A stretch of DNA of 7,788 bases from Thermoleophilaceae bacterium (lineage in GTDB: Bacteria > Actinomycetota > Thermoleophilia > Solirubrobacterales > Thermoleophilaceae). The position numbers and the translations under genes were made by a program. Below are positions 1 through 6,450 of the stretch, piece after piece (position 1 is the first letter of the stretch; the number at the start of each line of letters is the position of its first letter). The stretch covers positions 1 to 7,788 of the forward strand of contig JACCUE010000297.1 in NCBI GenBank assembly GCA_013812005.1, written 5' to 3'. The notes under the pieces were generated by a model. The model had not been told where the DNA came from. It made no database searches and was given only the letters and a program-made list of their open reading frames with translations.

Positions 1-57
1 GTCGACGAGGAGTTCATGCGCGAAGAGGTCCTGCCCCTCACGAAGGCGGGCGCTTGA
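1..57 (+). CDS. 3' end of an upstream gene, possibly a TlpA/CcmG-type thioredoxin
   Basis: Eighteen codons run from the window edge to a TGA at 55-57 and give an acidic, charged C-terminus ending LPLTKAGA. The fragment is too short to identify from sequence. Its stop overlaps the TTG start of ccmH by 4 bases (TTGA), so it is the preceding gene of the same operon. In cytochrome c maturation clusters the gene before ccmH is commonly the thioredoxin-like CcmG/TlpA (DsbE), and a tail of the form 'VDEEF..EEVLPL' would suit the last helix of such a protein. That assignment is inference from context only; a CcmE or CcmF tail is not excluded. Confidence 0.55.
   Translation, partial: VDEEFMREEVLPLTKAGA
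42..46 (+). promoter_or_regulatory. ribosome binding site deciding the TTG start of ccmH
   Basis: GAAGG lies 7 bases before the TTG at 54. It supports this rare start codon, which also gives a complete signal peptide beginning MRRR. No ATG or GTG in this frame would preserve the signal peptide. Confidence 0.5.
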
Positions 58-533
58 GGCGCCGCGCGACCCTCGCGCTGGCCGTTCTGGCCCTCGCCGC
101 GCCGGCCGGGGCGACGGCGGCCGAGTGCCCCAAGACCACCCTGTCCGATGTCGAGAACGACGTGATGTGCCCGGTGTGCGGAACGCCGCTTGGACTGGCC
201 ACCGAGGCGCCCCAGGCGCAGCGCGAGCGCGAGTTCATCCGTCGCCAAGTCGACGACTGCCGCTCGAAGGACGAGATCAAGGCCGCGCTGGTGGACGAGT
301 TCGGCGAGAACGTGCTGGCCCTTCCGGGCAGCGACGGGTTCGACTTGGCGGCCTACCTGGTGCCCGGCCTGGCGGTGTTGCTGGGTGGCGGAGCGGTGGC
401 CGCCACGGCTATCGGCTGGCGGCGATCGCGCGCCCGAGACGCCGCCGACCCGACGATCGCGGATGGCCCGCCCGCACCGGGCTCCGCCCAGCGCGACCGG
501 CTCCAGACCGACCTCGACCGCTACGACCTGTGA
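54..533 (+). CDS. ccmH: cytochrome c-type biogenesis protein CcmH
   Basis: A 159-residue membrane-anchored thiol oxidoreductase of cytochrome c maturation System I. In this family it reduces the haem-binding cysteines of apocytochrome c at the outer face of the membrane so that haem can be ligated. Visible: an N-terminal signal peptide (MRRR, then a hydrophobic Ala/Leu run to about residue 22); the redox motif CPVC at 39-42, where typical CcmH has RCPxC; the helical region 55-90 with the family pattern EFIRRQV..., DEIKAALVDEFGENVLALP; a single transmembrane helix at about 98-121; and a short charged cytoplasmic tail. The length matches single-domain CcmH, without the extra TPR domain of enterobacterial CcmH. 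Two additional cysteines, C25 and C69, are present. The TTG start overlaps the preceding stop and the ccdA GTG overlaps this stop, so translation is likely coupled across the operon. Confidence 0.9.
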   Translation: MRRRATLALAVLALAAPAGATAAECPKTTLSDVENDVMCPVCGTPLGLATEAPQAQREREFIRRQVDDCRSKDEIKAALVDEFGENVLALPGSDGFDLAAYLVPGLAVLLGGGAVAATAIGWRRSRARDAADPTIADGPPAPGSAQRDRLQTDLDRYDL

Positions 534-1279
534 TCGCTCAGACCCTCGTGGACACCACGGTGGTGGCCGCCTTCGGCGTCGGCTTCCTCTCCTTCATCTC
601 ACCCTGCGTGCTGCCTCTCGTGCCGGGCTACCTCTCGACGATCTCGGGCGTCTCGTTCGCCGACCTCCAGGCCGGCAAGGGCCGCAGCAAGGTGATCGGG
701 CCGGCGCTGCTCTTCTGCCTCTCGTTCACGGTGATGTTCGTGGCGCTTGGCATGACGGCCACCGGCATCGGCGGCTTCCTGGGCGAGCACCGGCTGTTGC
801 TGCGCAAGATCTCCGGGGTGATCATCATCGCGCTCGGGCTGCTGTTCATCGCCACCCTGTTCGTGAACCGGCTGAACCGCGAGTGGCGCCCCGAGGCCCT
901 TCTGTCACGCGCCTCCACGGGCGGCCCGGTGGTGGCCGGCCTGGCCTTCGCGGTGGCATGGCTGCCGTGCACGGGCCCCACGCTTGGCGCCATCTTCACC
1001 GCGGCCGGCAACGAGGAGAGCGTTGGCCAGGGCGGCGTGCTGCTGGCGTTCTATGCGTTGGGACTGGCCGTGCCCTTCCTGCTGAGCGCACTGGCGTTCT
1101 CCTCGGTGTCCGGCCTCTTTCGCTTCTTCCGCGACCACTACACGGTGATCACCGTGCTGTCAGGTCTGATCCTGGTGGTGATGGGCATCCTGCTCTACAC
1201 CAACGAGCTGACCAGGCTGAACGCCGAGGCCCTGTCGCTGATGGAGGACCTCGGCATCAACTTCTTCGGCGACATCTAG
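530..1279 (+). CDS. ccdA: cytochrome c biogenesis protein CcdA (DsbD-type membrane thiol carrier)
   Basis: A 249-residue polytopic membrane protein that carries reducing equivalents from cytoplasmic thioredoxin across the membrane to extracytoplasmic thiol proteins such as CcmG and CcmH. The two conserved cysteine motifs of the family are present: SPCVLPLVPGYL with C26 in the first helix, and AWLPCTGPTLGAI with C147 in the fourth. About six hydrophobic helices are visible, near 9-36, 55-80, 93-112, 131-157, 168-192 and 205-224, as expected for CcdA. The open frame extends much further upstream, but the GTG at 530 is the right start: it forms a GTGA overlap with the ccmH stop and gives the family's usual N-terminus, whereas the upstream extension is an arginine-rich shadow of ccmH. 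It is the last gene of the cytochrome c maturation cluster in this window and is convergent with the glycosidase gene. Confidence 0.93.
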   Translation: MIAQTLVDTTVVAAFGVGFLSFISPCVLPLVPGYLSTISGVSFADLQAGKGRSKVIGPALLFCLSFTVMFVALGMTATGIGGFLGEHRLLLRKISGVIIIALGLLFIATLFVNRLNREWRPEALLSRASTGGPVVAGLAFAVAWLPCTGPTLGAIFTAAGNEESVGQGGVLLAFYALGLAVPFLLSALAFSSVSGLFRFFRDHYTVITVLSGLILVVMGILLYTNELTRLNAEALSLMEDLGINFFGDI

Positions 1280-1287
1280 TGGGACGA

Positions 1288-1301
1288 CTCGATCATTCGA
1301 G
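1288..1301. terminator. weak hairpin between convergent genes
   Basis: CTCGA-TCAT-TCGAG forms a 5-bp stem with a 4-base loop just after the ccdA stop and overlapping the stop codon of the opposing glycosidase gene. The stem is short and no T-run follows on either strand, so a terminator role is only possible. Confidence 0.2.
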
Positions 1302-2792
1302 GGGGCGGATGAACGCGCCCGCCCTTGCGACCCGGCTGCGCATCAGCTCGCCGGAGGGCGCGCGCCACGCCAGCAGGTAGCGCAACTGCTCGGCGTCGCC
1401 TCGCCGCACCCGGATCTGGAAGAAGCCCGACCGGTTGGTGCGCACCCTCCTAACCCGAAACGGCCGCCCGTCCCTGCGGCGATTGGCCTTGACCAGCGCC
1501 GTCACGCGGCCTTGAGCGGGCCGCACCTGGCCCCACACCTCGACCACGCCGGGCGCGATCCTCTCCACGGTGAGCGGGATCCGGTAGGCCTTCCAAGCGG
1601 GCTTGAGACCTCCGTCGATGAAGCGCAGACCGGTGTTGAAGACATCTCTGTCCCTCGGCTCCGGTGCGTCATAGAGCTCGAACTGGGCGACCGATCGGAT
1701 GCGGCGGTCCTTATAGAACAGACGGTCCGCCTCGTTGAGCGAGCGGGCCTGGGCGCCCAGCGACAGGCCGTTGAACCTGTCGGGAGGCTTGGACTGGAAC
1801 CCGAACTCCGATAGGTAGATCTCACGCCGGGGCGGGATACGCCCACGGCGGGCGGCTCCGTCGATCACGTCGTGCAGGCGCCCGAGGTAGCCCATCGCGA
1901 GCGAGTCGTCCGAGCCCGAGCGCTTGAACACGCCTCCGGACGCGAACTGGCCGTAGGGGTGATGGGCGAACCCGCCAACCGGAAGCCTGCGGGGGTTCTC
2001 ACAGCCCTGCAGCGCGCGCATCCGACCCCGGAAGGGGCGCCCCTCGGGGTCCAGGCAGAGCGCTGCGCGGAGCGTGTCCACGGGAGAGCTGATGGCCGCG
2101 GTCTCGCCGAACAGCACCTTGTTGCGCATCGAGGGGTCGTGGCGCGCGATCGCCCTCCACCCACGGAGCCACAGGCTGCGGTAGCGCTTGGCGGCCACGT
2201 CGACCACGCCGAAGCGCGTCGTCTTCAGCTGAGGAAAGAGGTAGTGCTCGAGGTTGGGCTCGTTCCACAGCGAGTAGAGGCTCACGCGGCCCGCATAGCG
2301 GCGGGCAACCGCCTGCACAAATAGGGCGAACTGCCTCGTATTCGGCTTCCAGAAACAGGACTTACCCAGTTTCCGGCGCCCGGCTATGGCGTGCGGGCAC
2401 ACCGACGGCTCGTCTGAAGCCCAGTTGGGCAACGGCGGCGAGATGGTGAAGTAGATCTGCAGACCGTTGCGCTCAGCGCGGTTCACGAATTCGTCGTAGT
2501 TGCTCCAGTCATAGCCTGGTGAGTCGGGATCGCCGGGGCGAAAGCCCGCGGGCATCACCCGCGAGTTCACCCGGGGTGCGACGTCCCGCCAGGAGACGAA
2601 GGTGCGCACCATGTCGGCGCCCAGGTACTTGACCTCGGCCATCGCCTGGTCGGCATCCTTGTCCGTGAACCCGCGCAGCACCGGCTCGTCGTGGAAGATC
2701 GAGAGCTGATTGGGGGAAGCCCCCGCGGTCGCGGGCAGCATGGAGCAGGCCGCTCCCAACACGAGCAGCACGACCAGCGGTCTACATCTCAT
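1293..2792 (-). CDS. secreted glycoside hydrolase of the clan GH-A (GH39/GH5-like) type
   Basis: A 499-residue exported protein. Residues 1-25 form a Sec signal peptide (MRCR, hydrophobic core, probable cleavage after ATAGA). C16 does not sit in a good lipobox. Residues about 35-400 look like a (beta/alpha)8 glycosidase: MVRTFVSWRDVAP, a YDWSNYDEF segment typical of barrel glycosidases, LYSLWNEPN with the likely acid/base E178, a HHPYG segment at 277-281, and IYLSEFGF with the likely nucleophile E329. The spacing of 151 residues between the two glutamates is normal for retaining clan GH-A enzymes. Four cysteines (C132/C146 and C246/C264) are spaced as two possible disulfides, fitting an extracytoplasmic location. 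Residues about 408-492 form a separate basic, beta-rich domain of unknown role. The substrate cannot be read from sequence. The ATG overlaps the end of argS by 11 bases, so translation probably depends on termination of argS. Confidence 0.8.
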   Translation of the reverse strand: MRCRPLVVLLVLGAACSMLPATAGASPNQLSIFHDEPVLRGFTDKDADQAMAEVKYLGADMVRTFVSWRDVAPRVNSRVMPAGFRPGDPDSPGYDWSNYDEFVNRAERNGLQIYFTISPPLPNWASDEPSVCPHAIAGRRKLGKSCFWKPNTRQFALFVQAVARRYAGRVSLYSLWNEPNLEHYLFPQLKTTRFGVVDVAAKRYRSLWLRGWRAIARHDPSMRNKVLFGETAAISSPVDTLRAALCLDPEGRPFRGRMRALQGCENPRRLPVGGFAHHPYGQFASGGVFKRSGSDDSLAMGYLGRLHDVIDGAARRGRIPPRREIYLSEFGFQSKPPDRFNGLSLGAQARSLNEADRLFYKDRRIRSVAQFELYDAPEPRDRDVFNTGLRFIDGGLKPAWKAYRIPLTVERIAPGVVEVWGQVRPAQGRVTALVKANRRRDGRPFRVRRVRTNRSGFFQIRVRRGDAEQLRYLLAWRAPSGELMRSRVARAGAFIRPLE

Positions 2793-4422
2793 CCGGTGCG
2801 GTAACCCCCAACAGGTCCAGGCCTTGGGCGATCACCCGGCGGGTGGCCTCGCACAGGGCGATTCGCAGATCCTCGTCGCCGCCTTCCTCGGCAGCGCCGA
2901 CGACCTTGCAGTCGCGGTAGAAACCCGAGAAGGCCTGCGCAGTTTCGGTCACGTAGGTGGTCATGCGGTGCGGCGCCCGCCTGTCGGCCGCATCGCGCAC
3001 CTCCTCGGGGAACTCCAGCAGCCGCTTGACCAATGCCCGCGCAGAGGGCTGCCACTGCTCGGCGCTCGCCGCCACGTCGGCGGCCAGCGCGGCCTGCACC
3101 CGGTGGGGCCCCGCCTTGCGGAGGATGCTGGCGATCCGCGCATGCGCGTACTGCGCGTAGTAGACCGGGTTGTCCTGGCTCTGCCTGCGCGCCAGGTCGA
3201 GGTCGAGGTCGAGCGTGGTCTCGTGGCTGCGCTGCAGCAGAAACCAGCGGGTGGCGTCGATTCCCACGTCGTCGACCAGATCGTCGAGGGTCACGAACTC
3301 GCCCTGGCGCTTGGACATCTGCGAGCGCCGGCCCGCTTCGATCAGGTTGACCAACTGCATGATCAGGAGCTCGAGGCGTTCCGGGTCGGCCCCCAGCGCC
3401 TCCCAGGCCGCCTGCATGCGGCGCACATAGCCGTGGTGGTCGGCGCCCCACACGTCGATCACACGGTCATAGCCGCGCTCACGCTTGTGCTCGTGGTTGG
3501 CGATGTCGGGGGTGAAGTAGGTCATCTCCCCGGATGTGCGCATCAGCACGCGGTCCTTGTCGTCGCCGAAGGTTGTGGTGCGCAGCCACACGGCCCCGTC
3601 GAGCGGGTAGACGTGCTCGCGCTCCTCCAGCCGGTCGAGGATGGCGGCCACCGCGCCGGAGTCATACAACGAGCGCTCGTGGGAGAAGCGGTCCATGTGC
3701 ACGCGAAAGCGCTCGAGCGTCTCGCGCACGCCCTGAAGCATGATCTCCACGCCGCGGCGGCCAAGCTCGTCGGCGTCTGAGTCCGCGGCGCCCTCGATCG
3801 CCTCCGCGATCTCATTCACATAGGTGCCCTGATAGCCGTCGTCGGGCGGATCCTCACCCTTGGCCCGGGCCTGGATGGAGCTCGCAAAGCGCTCGATCTG
3901 CGTGCCGTAGTCGTTTACGTAGTACTCGCGGTCCACCTCGTTGCCGGCGAGCGAGAGGATGCGGCACAGCGAGTCCCCGTAGGCGGCGTGGCGCCCTGCC
4001 GCGACGGTGATCGGGCCGGTGGGATTCGCACTCACGAACTCGACGTTGATCCGCTCGCCGCGCTCCGGATTGCCGGCTCCGTAGGCGTCGGCGGCGGCCA
4101 GTATCTCGCTAACGGCGGCGCAGAACCAGGAGTCGCTGAGGAACAGGTTCAGAAACCCGGGCCCCGCCACCTCCACCCGCTCGACCGCGCCCCCCAGCCG
4201 TTCGCCCAGCGAGTCGCCGAGGCGCGCCGCCACATCGCGCGGCGGCTGACCGAGACCGGGTGCGAGCAACAACGCCGCGTTGGTGGAGTAGTCGCCGAAC
4301 TCGGGCTTCTTGGGCCGCTCGAGGCTCGTCTCCCCCACCGGTCCGTCGCCACGGAGCGCCGAGGCCGTGTCGGCAACCGCCGCGCTCAAGCTTTGCACCG
4401 GATCTCTCATCTCCCAGAGCAT
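2782..4422 (-). CDS. argS: arginyl-tRNA synthetase with a degenerate HIGH motif
   Basis: A 546-residue cytosolic class I synthetase that charges tRNA-Arg with arginine using ATP. Order of parts: N-terminal additional domain (about 5-100, with the family signature EFGDYSTNAALLLA at 41-54); catalytic Rossmann domain opening with NVEFVSANPTGP; the KMSKS-equivalent QMSKRQGEFVTLDDL at 368-382; then DNPVYYAQYAHARI and a DALR anticodon-binding domain (about 420-546) ending LDLLGVTAPDEM. Length is normal. The odd feature is that the position normally reading HVGH/HIGH after NPTGP reads T139-V-A-A142, followed by GRHAAYGDSL. Two in-frame ATGs (4422 and 4410) could start the protein; neither has a well-spaced Shine-Dalgarno (GGGAG abuts the second), and the first is chosen because it leaves 27 bases after rlmH. 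It lies between rlmH and the glycosidase gene in the same orientation and no other argS is in the window. Confidence 0.93.
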   Translation of the reverse strand: MLWEMRDPVQSLSAAVADTASALRGDGPVGETSLERPKKPEFGDYSTNAALLLAPGLGQPPRDVAARLGDSLGERLGGAVERVEVAGPGFLNLFLSDSWFCAAVSEILAAADAYGAGNPERGERINVEFVSANPTGPITVAAGRHAAYGDSLCRILSLAGNEVDREYYVNDYGTQIERFASSIQARAKGEDPPDDGYQGTYVNEIAEAIEGAADSDADELGRRGVEIMLQGVRETLERFRVHMDRFSHERSLYDSGAVAAILDRLEEREHVYPLDGAVWLRTTTFGDDKDRVLMRTSGEMTYFTPDIANHEHKRERGYDRVIDVWGADHHGYVRRMQAAWEALGADPERLELLIMQLVNLIEAGRRSQMSKRQGEFVTLDDLVDDVGIDATRWFLLQRSHETTLDLDLDLARRQSQDNPVYYAQYAHARIASILRKAGPHRVQAALAADVAASAEQWQPSARALVKRLLEFPEEVRDAADRRAPHRMTTYVTETAQAFSGFYRDCKVVGAAEEGGDEDLRIALCEATRRVIAQGLDLLGVTAPDEM

Positions 4423-4449
4423 TACGTACCGAGTCGCTCTCCCCTGCAG

Positions 4450-4857
4450 TCAGTAGTGGTAGGGGTGCCCGGCCAGGATCTTGTGCCCGCGGTAGAGCTG
4501 CTCGAGCAGCACCACCCGCGCCAGCTGATGGGGTAGCGTCATCGGGCCAAGCGACAGCTTCATGTCGCAGTCGTCCATCGTCAGACCGCGGGGGCCTCCC
4601 ACCACGAAGCAGAGGTCCATTCCGGACTGGCGGCGTTCCTCGAGGAAGCGGCTGAAGGCCTCCGAGTCACAGCTGCGCCCATCGGCGGCGAGCAATACCG
4701 TGAAGCATCGGTCCGGGATGCGCTTGAGCACCTTCTCGTCCTCGCGCACCTCCACAAGCTCCACCCGCGCGAGGCCGGCCAGGAGCTTTCGGTAGTGCTG
4801 CACGTCGTCGGCGTAGGGTGGGCGGAGCCGTCCCACCGCGAGCACGAGGATCCTCAC
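4450..4857 (-). CDS. rlmH: 23S rRNA (pseudouridine-1915-N3)-methyltransferase RlmH
   Basis: A 135-residue SPOUT-class enzyme. In known members it uses S-adenosylmethionine to methylate pseudouridine 1915 in helix 69 of 23S rRNA on the assembled 70S ribosome. Seen here: the N-terminal strand MRILVLAVGRL; LCFVVGGPRGL at 82-92, the SAM-binding glycine loop; and the knot region LSLGPMTLPHQLARVVLLEQLYRG at about 101-124, close to the family signature, ending GHPYHY. It is about 20 residues shorter than E. coli RlmH (155), with the deletion in the variable segment after VEVRED. The GTG start has GGAG 8 bases upstream. It is the first gene of the minus-strand rlmH-argS-glycosidase group, with 27 bases separating it from argS, and it is divergent from the DUF3467 gene 35 bases away. 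Confidence 0.92.
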   Translation of the reverse strand: MRILVLAVGRLRPPYADDVQHYRKLLAGLARVELVEVREDEKVLKRIPDRCFTVLLAADGRSCDSEAFSRFLEERRQSGMDLCFVVGGPRGLTMDDCDMKLSLGPMTLPHQLARVVLLEQLYRGHKILAGHPYHY

Positions 4858-4865
4858 GAGATGGT

Positions 4866-4869
4866 CTCC
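4866..4869 (-). promoter_or_regulatory. Shine-Dalgarno of rlmH
   Basis: GGAG (TGGAGACC context on the minus strand) sits 8 bases before the GTG at 4857 and confirms this non-ATG start. Confidence 0.55.
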
Positions 4870-4880
4870 ACGAAGCTGCG

Positions 4881-4909
4881 ATACTAAGCGCCGTGGCCGA
4901 GACAGACAG
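4881..4909 (-). promoter_or_regulatory. possible promoter of the rlmH-argS-glycosidase operon
   Basis: On the minus strand TAGTAT (4886-4881) fits the TAnnnT form of a -10 element. CTGTCT (4909-4904) stands 17 bases upstream as a poor -35 with three matches to TTGACA. A start about 4874 would leave a leader of some 17 bases containing the GGAG site. The region lies in the 35-base divergent gap and runs into the 5' end of the DUF3467 gene. Judged by eye only. Confidence 0.3.
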
Positions 4910-5201
4910 CGAACGACACTTCGACATCCACGCCGATCCCGAGGTCATGGCGGGCCACTACGCGAACTTCGCGAACGTGAGCCACTCCGACTACGAGTTC
5001 ACCGTGACTTTCGCGCGCGTCGACCACGAGGTCGAAGAGGAGGCGATTCCCGGCGTGGTGGTCTCGCGCATGAACCTCTCCCCCCGCTTCATGCGCGAGC
5101 TGATCGACGCGATGCAGGACAACTTCTCGAAGTGGGAGACCCGCGAGGGGATCAAGAACCTCCCCGAGTTCGGCGACGGGCCCTCCGACCCCACCTCGTA
5201 G
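4893..5201 (+). CDS. DUF3467 family protein
   Basis: A 102-residue soluble, acidic protein with no signal peptide or membrane segment. It resembles the small DUF3467 family, whose function is not established: HFDIHADPEVMAGHYANFANVSHSDYEFTVTF (split over residues 9-40) matches the family's 'YANf..vshs..EF..dF' core, followed by VVVSRMNLSPRFMRELIDAMQDN (56-77), the 'vsRi.msP.....l..aLq.n' half. The frame is open back to 4818, but that would run 40 bases into divergent rlmH. The GTG at 4893 is preferred because homology to the family begins within about ten residues of it. No Shine-Dalgarno precedes this GTG; GATACT ends 7 bases before it, so leaderless transcription is possible. It stands alone between rlmH (divergent) and the M48 protease gene (convergent). 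Confidence 0.8.
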   Translation: MAETDSERHFDIHADPEVMAGHYANFANVSHSDYEFTVTFARVDHEVEEEAIPGVVVSRMNLSPRFMRELIDAMQDNFSKWETREGIKNLPEFGDGPSDPTS

Positions 5202-5207
5202 GGCCCT

Positions 5208-5224
5208 GGGGAGCACCGCTCCCC
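5208..5224. terminator. GC-rich hairpin between convergent DUF3467 and M48 genes
   Basis: GGGGAGC-ACC-GCTCCCC is a perfect 7-bp stem with a 3-base loop in the 22-base convergent gap; its 3' arm reaches the last base of the M48 gene's stop codon. It is symmetrical and could act on transcripts from both sides. No T-run follows on either strand, so classical intrinsic termination is uncertain, though T-poor terminators are usual in high-GC actinobacteria. Confidence 0.5.
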
Positions 5225-6450
5225 TAGCCGCCTCCGCCGCGCACAGCCTCTCCGACCCCGATCCGCTCGGCCGTGGTCGGGTGCGTGCCGAACAGCGTCT
5301 GGAAGACTGCGGGCGGATCCGGATCGCCGAGGTTGCGCAGGGTCAGGCTGCGCTCGAGGGCGATGAAGGCGTCCGGATCGCCCGTCAGCTCCAGCGCGTA
5401 GGAGTCCGCTCTGGCCTCGACGGGGCGCGACAGCGCGTTGCCGGCGCAGGTCAGGCCGAAGCTCACCAGCCCGAGCGACAACGCCAGCGCGGGAAGAGCC
5501 GCCGGGCGGCCCGAGCGGGCGCCCATCGCCTCTGTCAGTCGTTGCACCAAGAGCATCCCCGGCAGGGCCACGATGGCCACCCACAGCAGCCCGCGCGGCA
5601 CGTCGCTGTGCTTCACGTGGCCCAGCTCGTGGGCCACCACCGAGCGCACCTGCTCCCCCGGGTAGTCGTCGATCAGGTTGTCGTAGAGCACCACCCGCTT
5701 GGTGTTGCCCAGGCCGCCGACATAGGCGTTGATGGCCGTCGTGCGCCGGCTGGCGTCGACGCGGTACACCTCGCCCACGTCGACGCCCGCCCGATCGGCC
5801 AGCCGCAGCACGTCCGAGCGCAGCTCACCCGGCCGAAGCGGCTCGAAGCGGTTGAAGAGGGGGTCGATCAGCACGGGGGACAGGTAGAGCACGAGCACGG
5901 CGAAGCCGGTGACCACGGCGCCGGCGGGGATCCACCAGCGGGTGGGAAAGCGGCGGATGAGCGCGAGCCCCACCGCTCCGCCGATCGCCGCGATCACCGC
6001 GCCGATCGCGGCGGACTTGCCCATGTCCGCGAACCACGGGCCCAGCGACTGGGTCGACAGGCCGTAGTCCACCGCTCGCTCGTGGGCCCACACCGACAGC
6101 GGGATTGCGGTCACGGTCAGCGTCACCGATATCCCGGCCGCAACGAGAGCCCCGCCGCGCAGGGGCTTCTGCCCCAGCCGCTCCAGCAACCGGCGCGCCG
6201 TCGCCGGGGGCCGGACTGCGAGGAGGGCCAGCGTGGCGCCGCTGATCGCCAAGCTCCCCACTCCTATCAGCCTCTGAACGCCGCGGAAGTCCTCGGCCCG
6301 TCGAAGCTCAGCCTCGCTGAAGTAGGCTCTCGGGTCGATCGTGGCCGGATCGATCAGGCCACTGCGGGGACGTAGGATCACCGTGGCCGCCCCGGCGGCG
6401 ACAACCGCCACGGCGACCGCCACCCCCGCCTTAGAGCGATGACCACCCAT
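5224..6450 (-). CDS. M48 family membrane zinc metalloprotease (Ste24/CAAX protease-like)
   Basis: A 408-residue integral-membrane peptidase. The zinc site is the HELGH motif (H274, E275, H278, in VVAHELGHVKHSD) with the third ligand E345 in RPVEARADSYALEL, the spacing expected for M48. An N-terminal M48_N-like region precedes it, with PLSVWAHERAVDYGLSTQS at about 117-135 and a SPVLIDPLFNRFEPL segment at 191-205 that matches the Ste24 group ('P..I.PLFN.f.pL'). The family C-terminal signature is visible as FGTHPTTAERI. About seven hydrophobic segments lie near 8-26, 61-79, 101-120, 147-164, 173-192, 288-303 and 319-336. Homologues such as HtpX and Ste24 act in membrane protein quality control or CAAX processing; the bacterial substrate here is unknown. 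The frame is open to 6663, but that extension is a shadow of the opposing phosphoesterase gene. The ATG at 6450 is chosen; it overlaps the divergent gene by 12 bases and has AGGAG only one base upstream. Confidence 0.9.
   Translation of the reverse strand: MGGHRSKAGVAVAVAVVAAGAATVILRPRSGLIDPATIDPRAYFSEAELRRAEDFRGVQRLIGVGSLAISGATLALLAVRPPATARRLLERLGQKPLRGGALVAAGISVTLTVTAIPLSVWAHERAVDYGLSTQSLGPWFADMGKSAAIGAVIAAIGGAVGLALIRRFPTRWWIPAGAVVTGFAVLVLYLSPVLIDPLFNRFEPLRPGELRSDVLRLADRAGVDVGEVYRVDASRRTTAINAYVGGLGNTKRVVLYDNLIDDYPGEQVRSVVAHELGHVKHSDVPRGLLWVAIVALPGMLLVQRLTEAMGARSGRPAALPALALSLGLVSFGLTCAGNALSRPVEARADSYALELTGDPDAFIALERSLTLRNLGDPDPPAVFQTLFGTHPTTAERIGVGEAVRGGGG

Noticed and set aside
190..1380. 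A 396-codon open frame on the plus strand across ccmH and ccdA
   Set aside because: Arg/Pro/Gly/His-rich translation with no domain, lying out of frame over two clearly recognised genes; a by-product of high GC.
2740..2792. Lipoprotein signal on the glycosidase (C16 in GAACS)
   Set aside because: Position -3 is Gly and the hydrophobic core continues past the Cys; an ordinary Sec cleavage after ATAGA is more likely.
3195..3216. Short repeat (LD)3 coding stretch in argS
   Set aside because: Only three 6-base units within the normally Asp/Leu-rich 'DLDLA..QS' motif of ArgRS; no sign of an expanding repeat.
2710..3780. A 356-codon plus-strand frame antisense to argS
   Set aside because: His/Gly/Val-rich shadow of the argS codon pattern; no recognisable motif and no start signal.
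4423..4449. Separate promoter or terminator between rlmH and argS
   Set aside because: The 27 bases hold no -10 element, hairpin or T-run on the minus strand; the genes are better read as one operon.
4818..4892. Upstream extension of the DUF3467 frame from a GTG at 4818
   Set aside because: Would overlap divergent rlmH by 40 bases and adds residues absent from the family; GTG at 4893 fits better.
5281..6375. A 364-codon plus-strand frame antisense to the M48 protease gene
   Set aside because: Low-complexity Arg/His/Gln translation; the opposite strand carries HELGH and the full M48 pattern.
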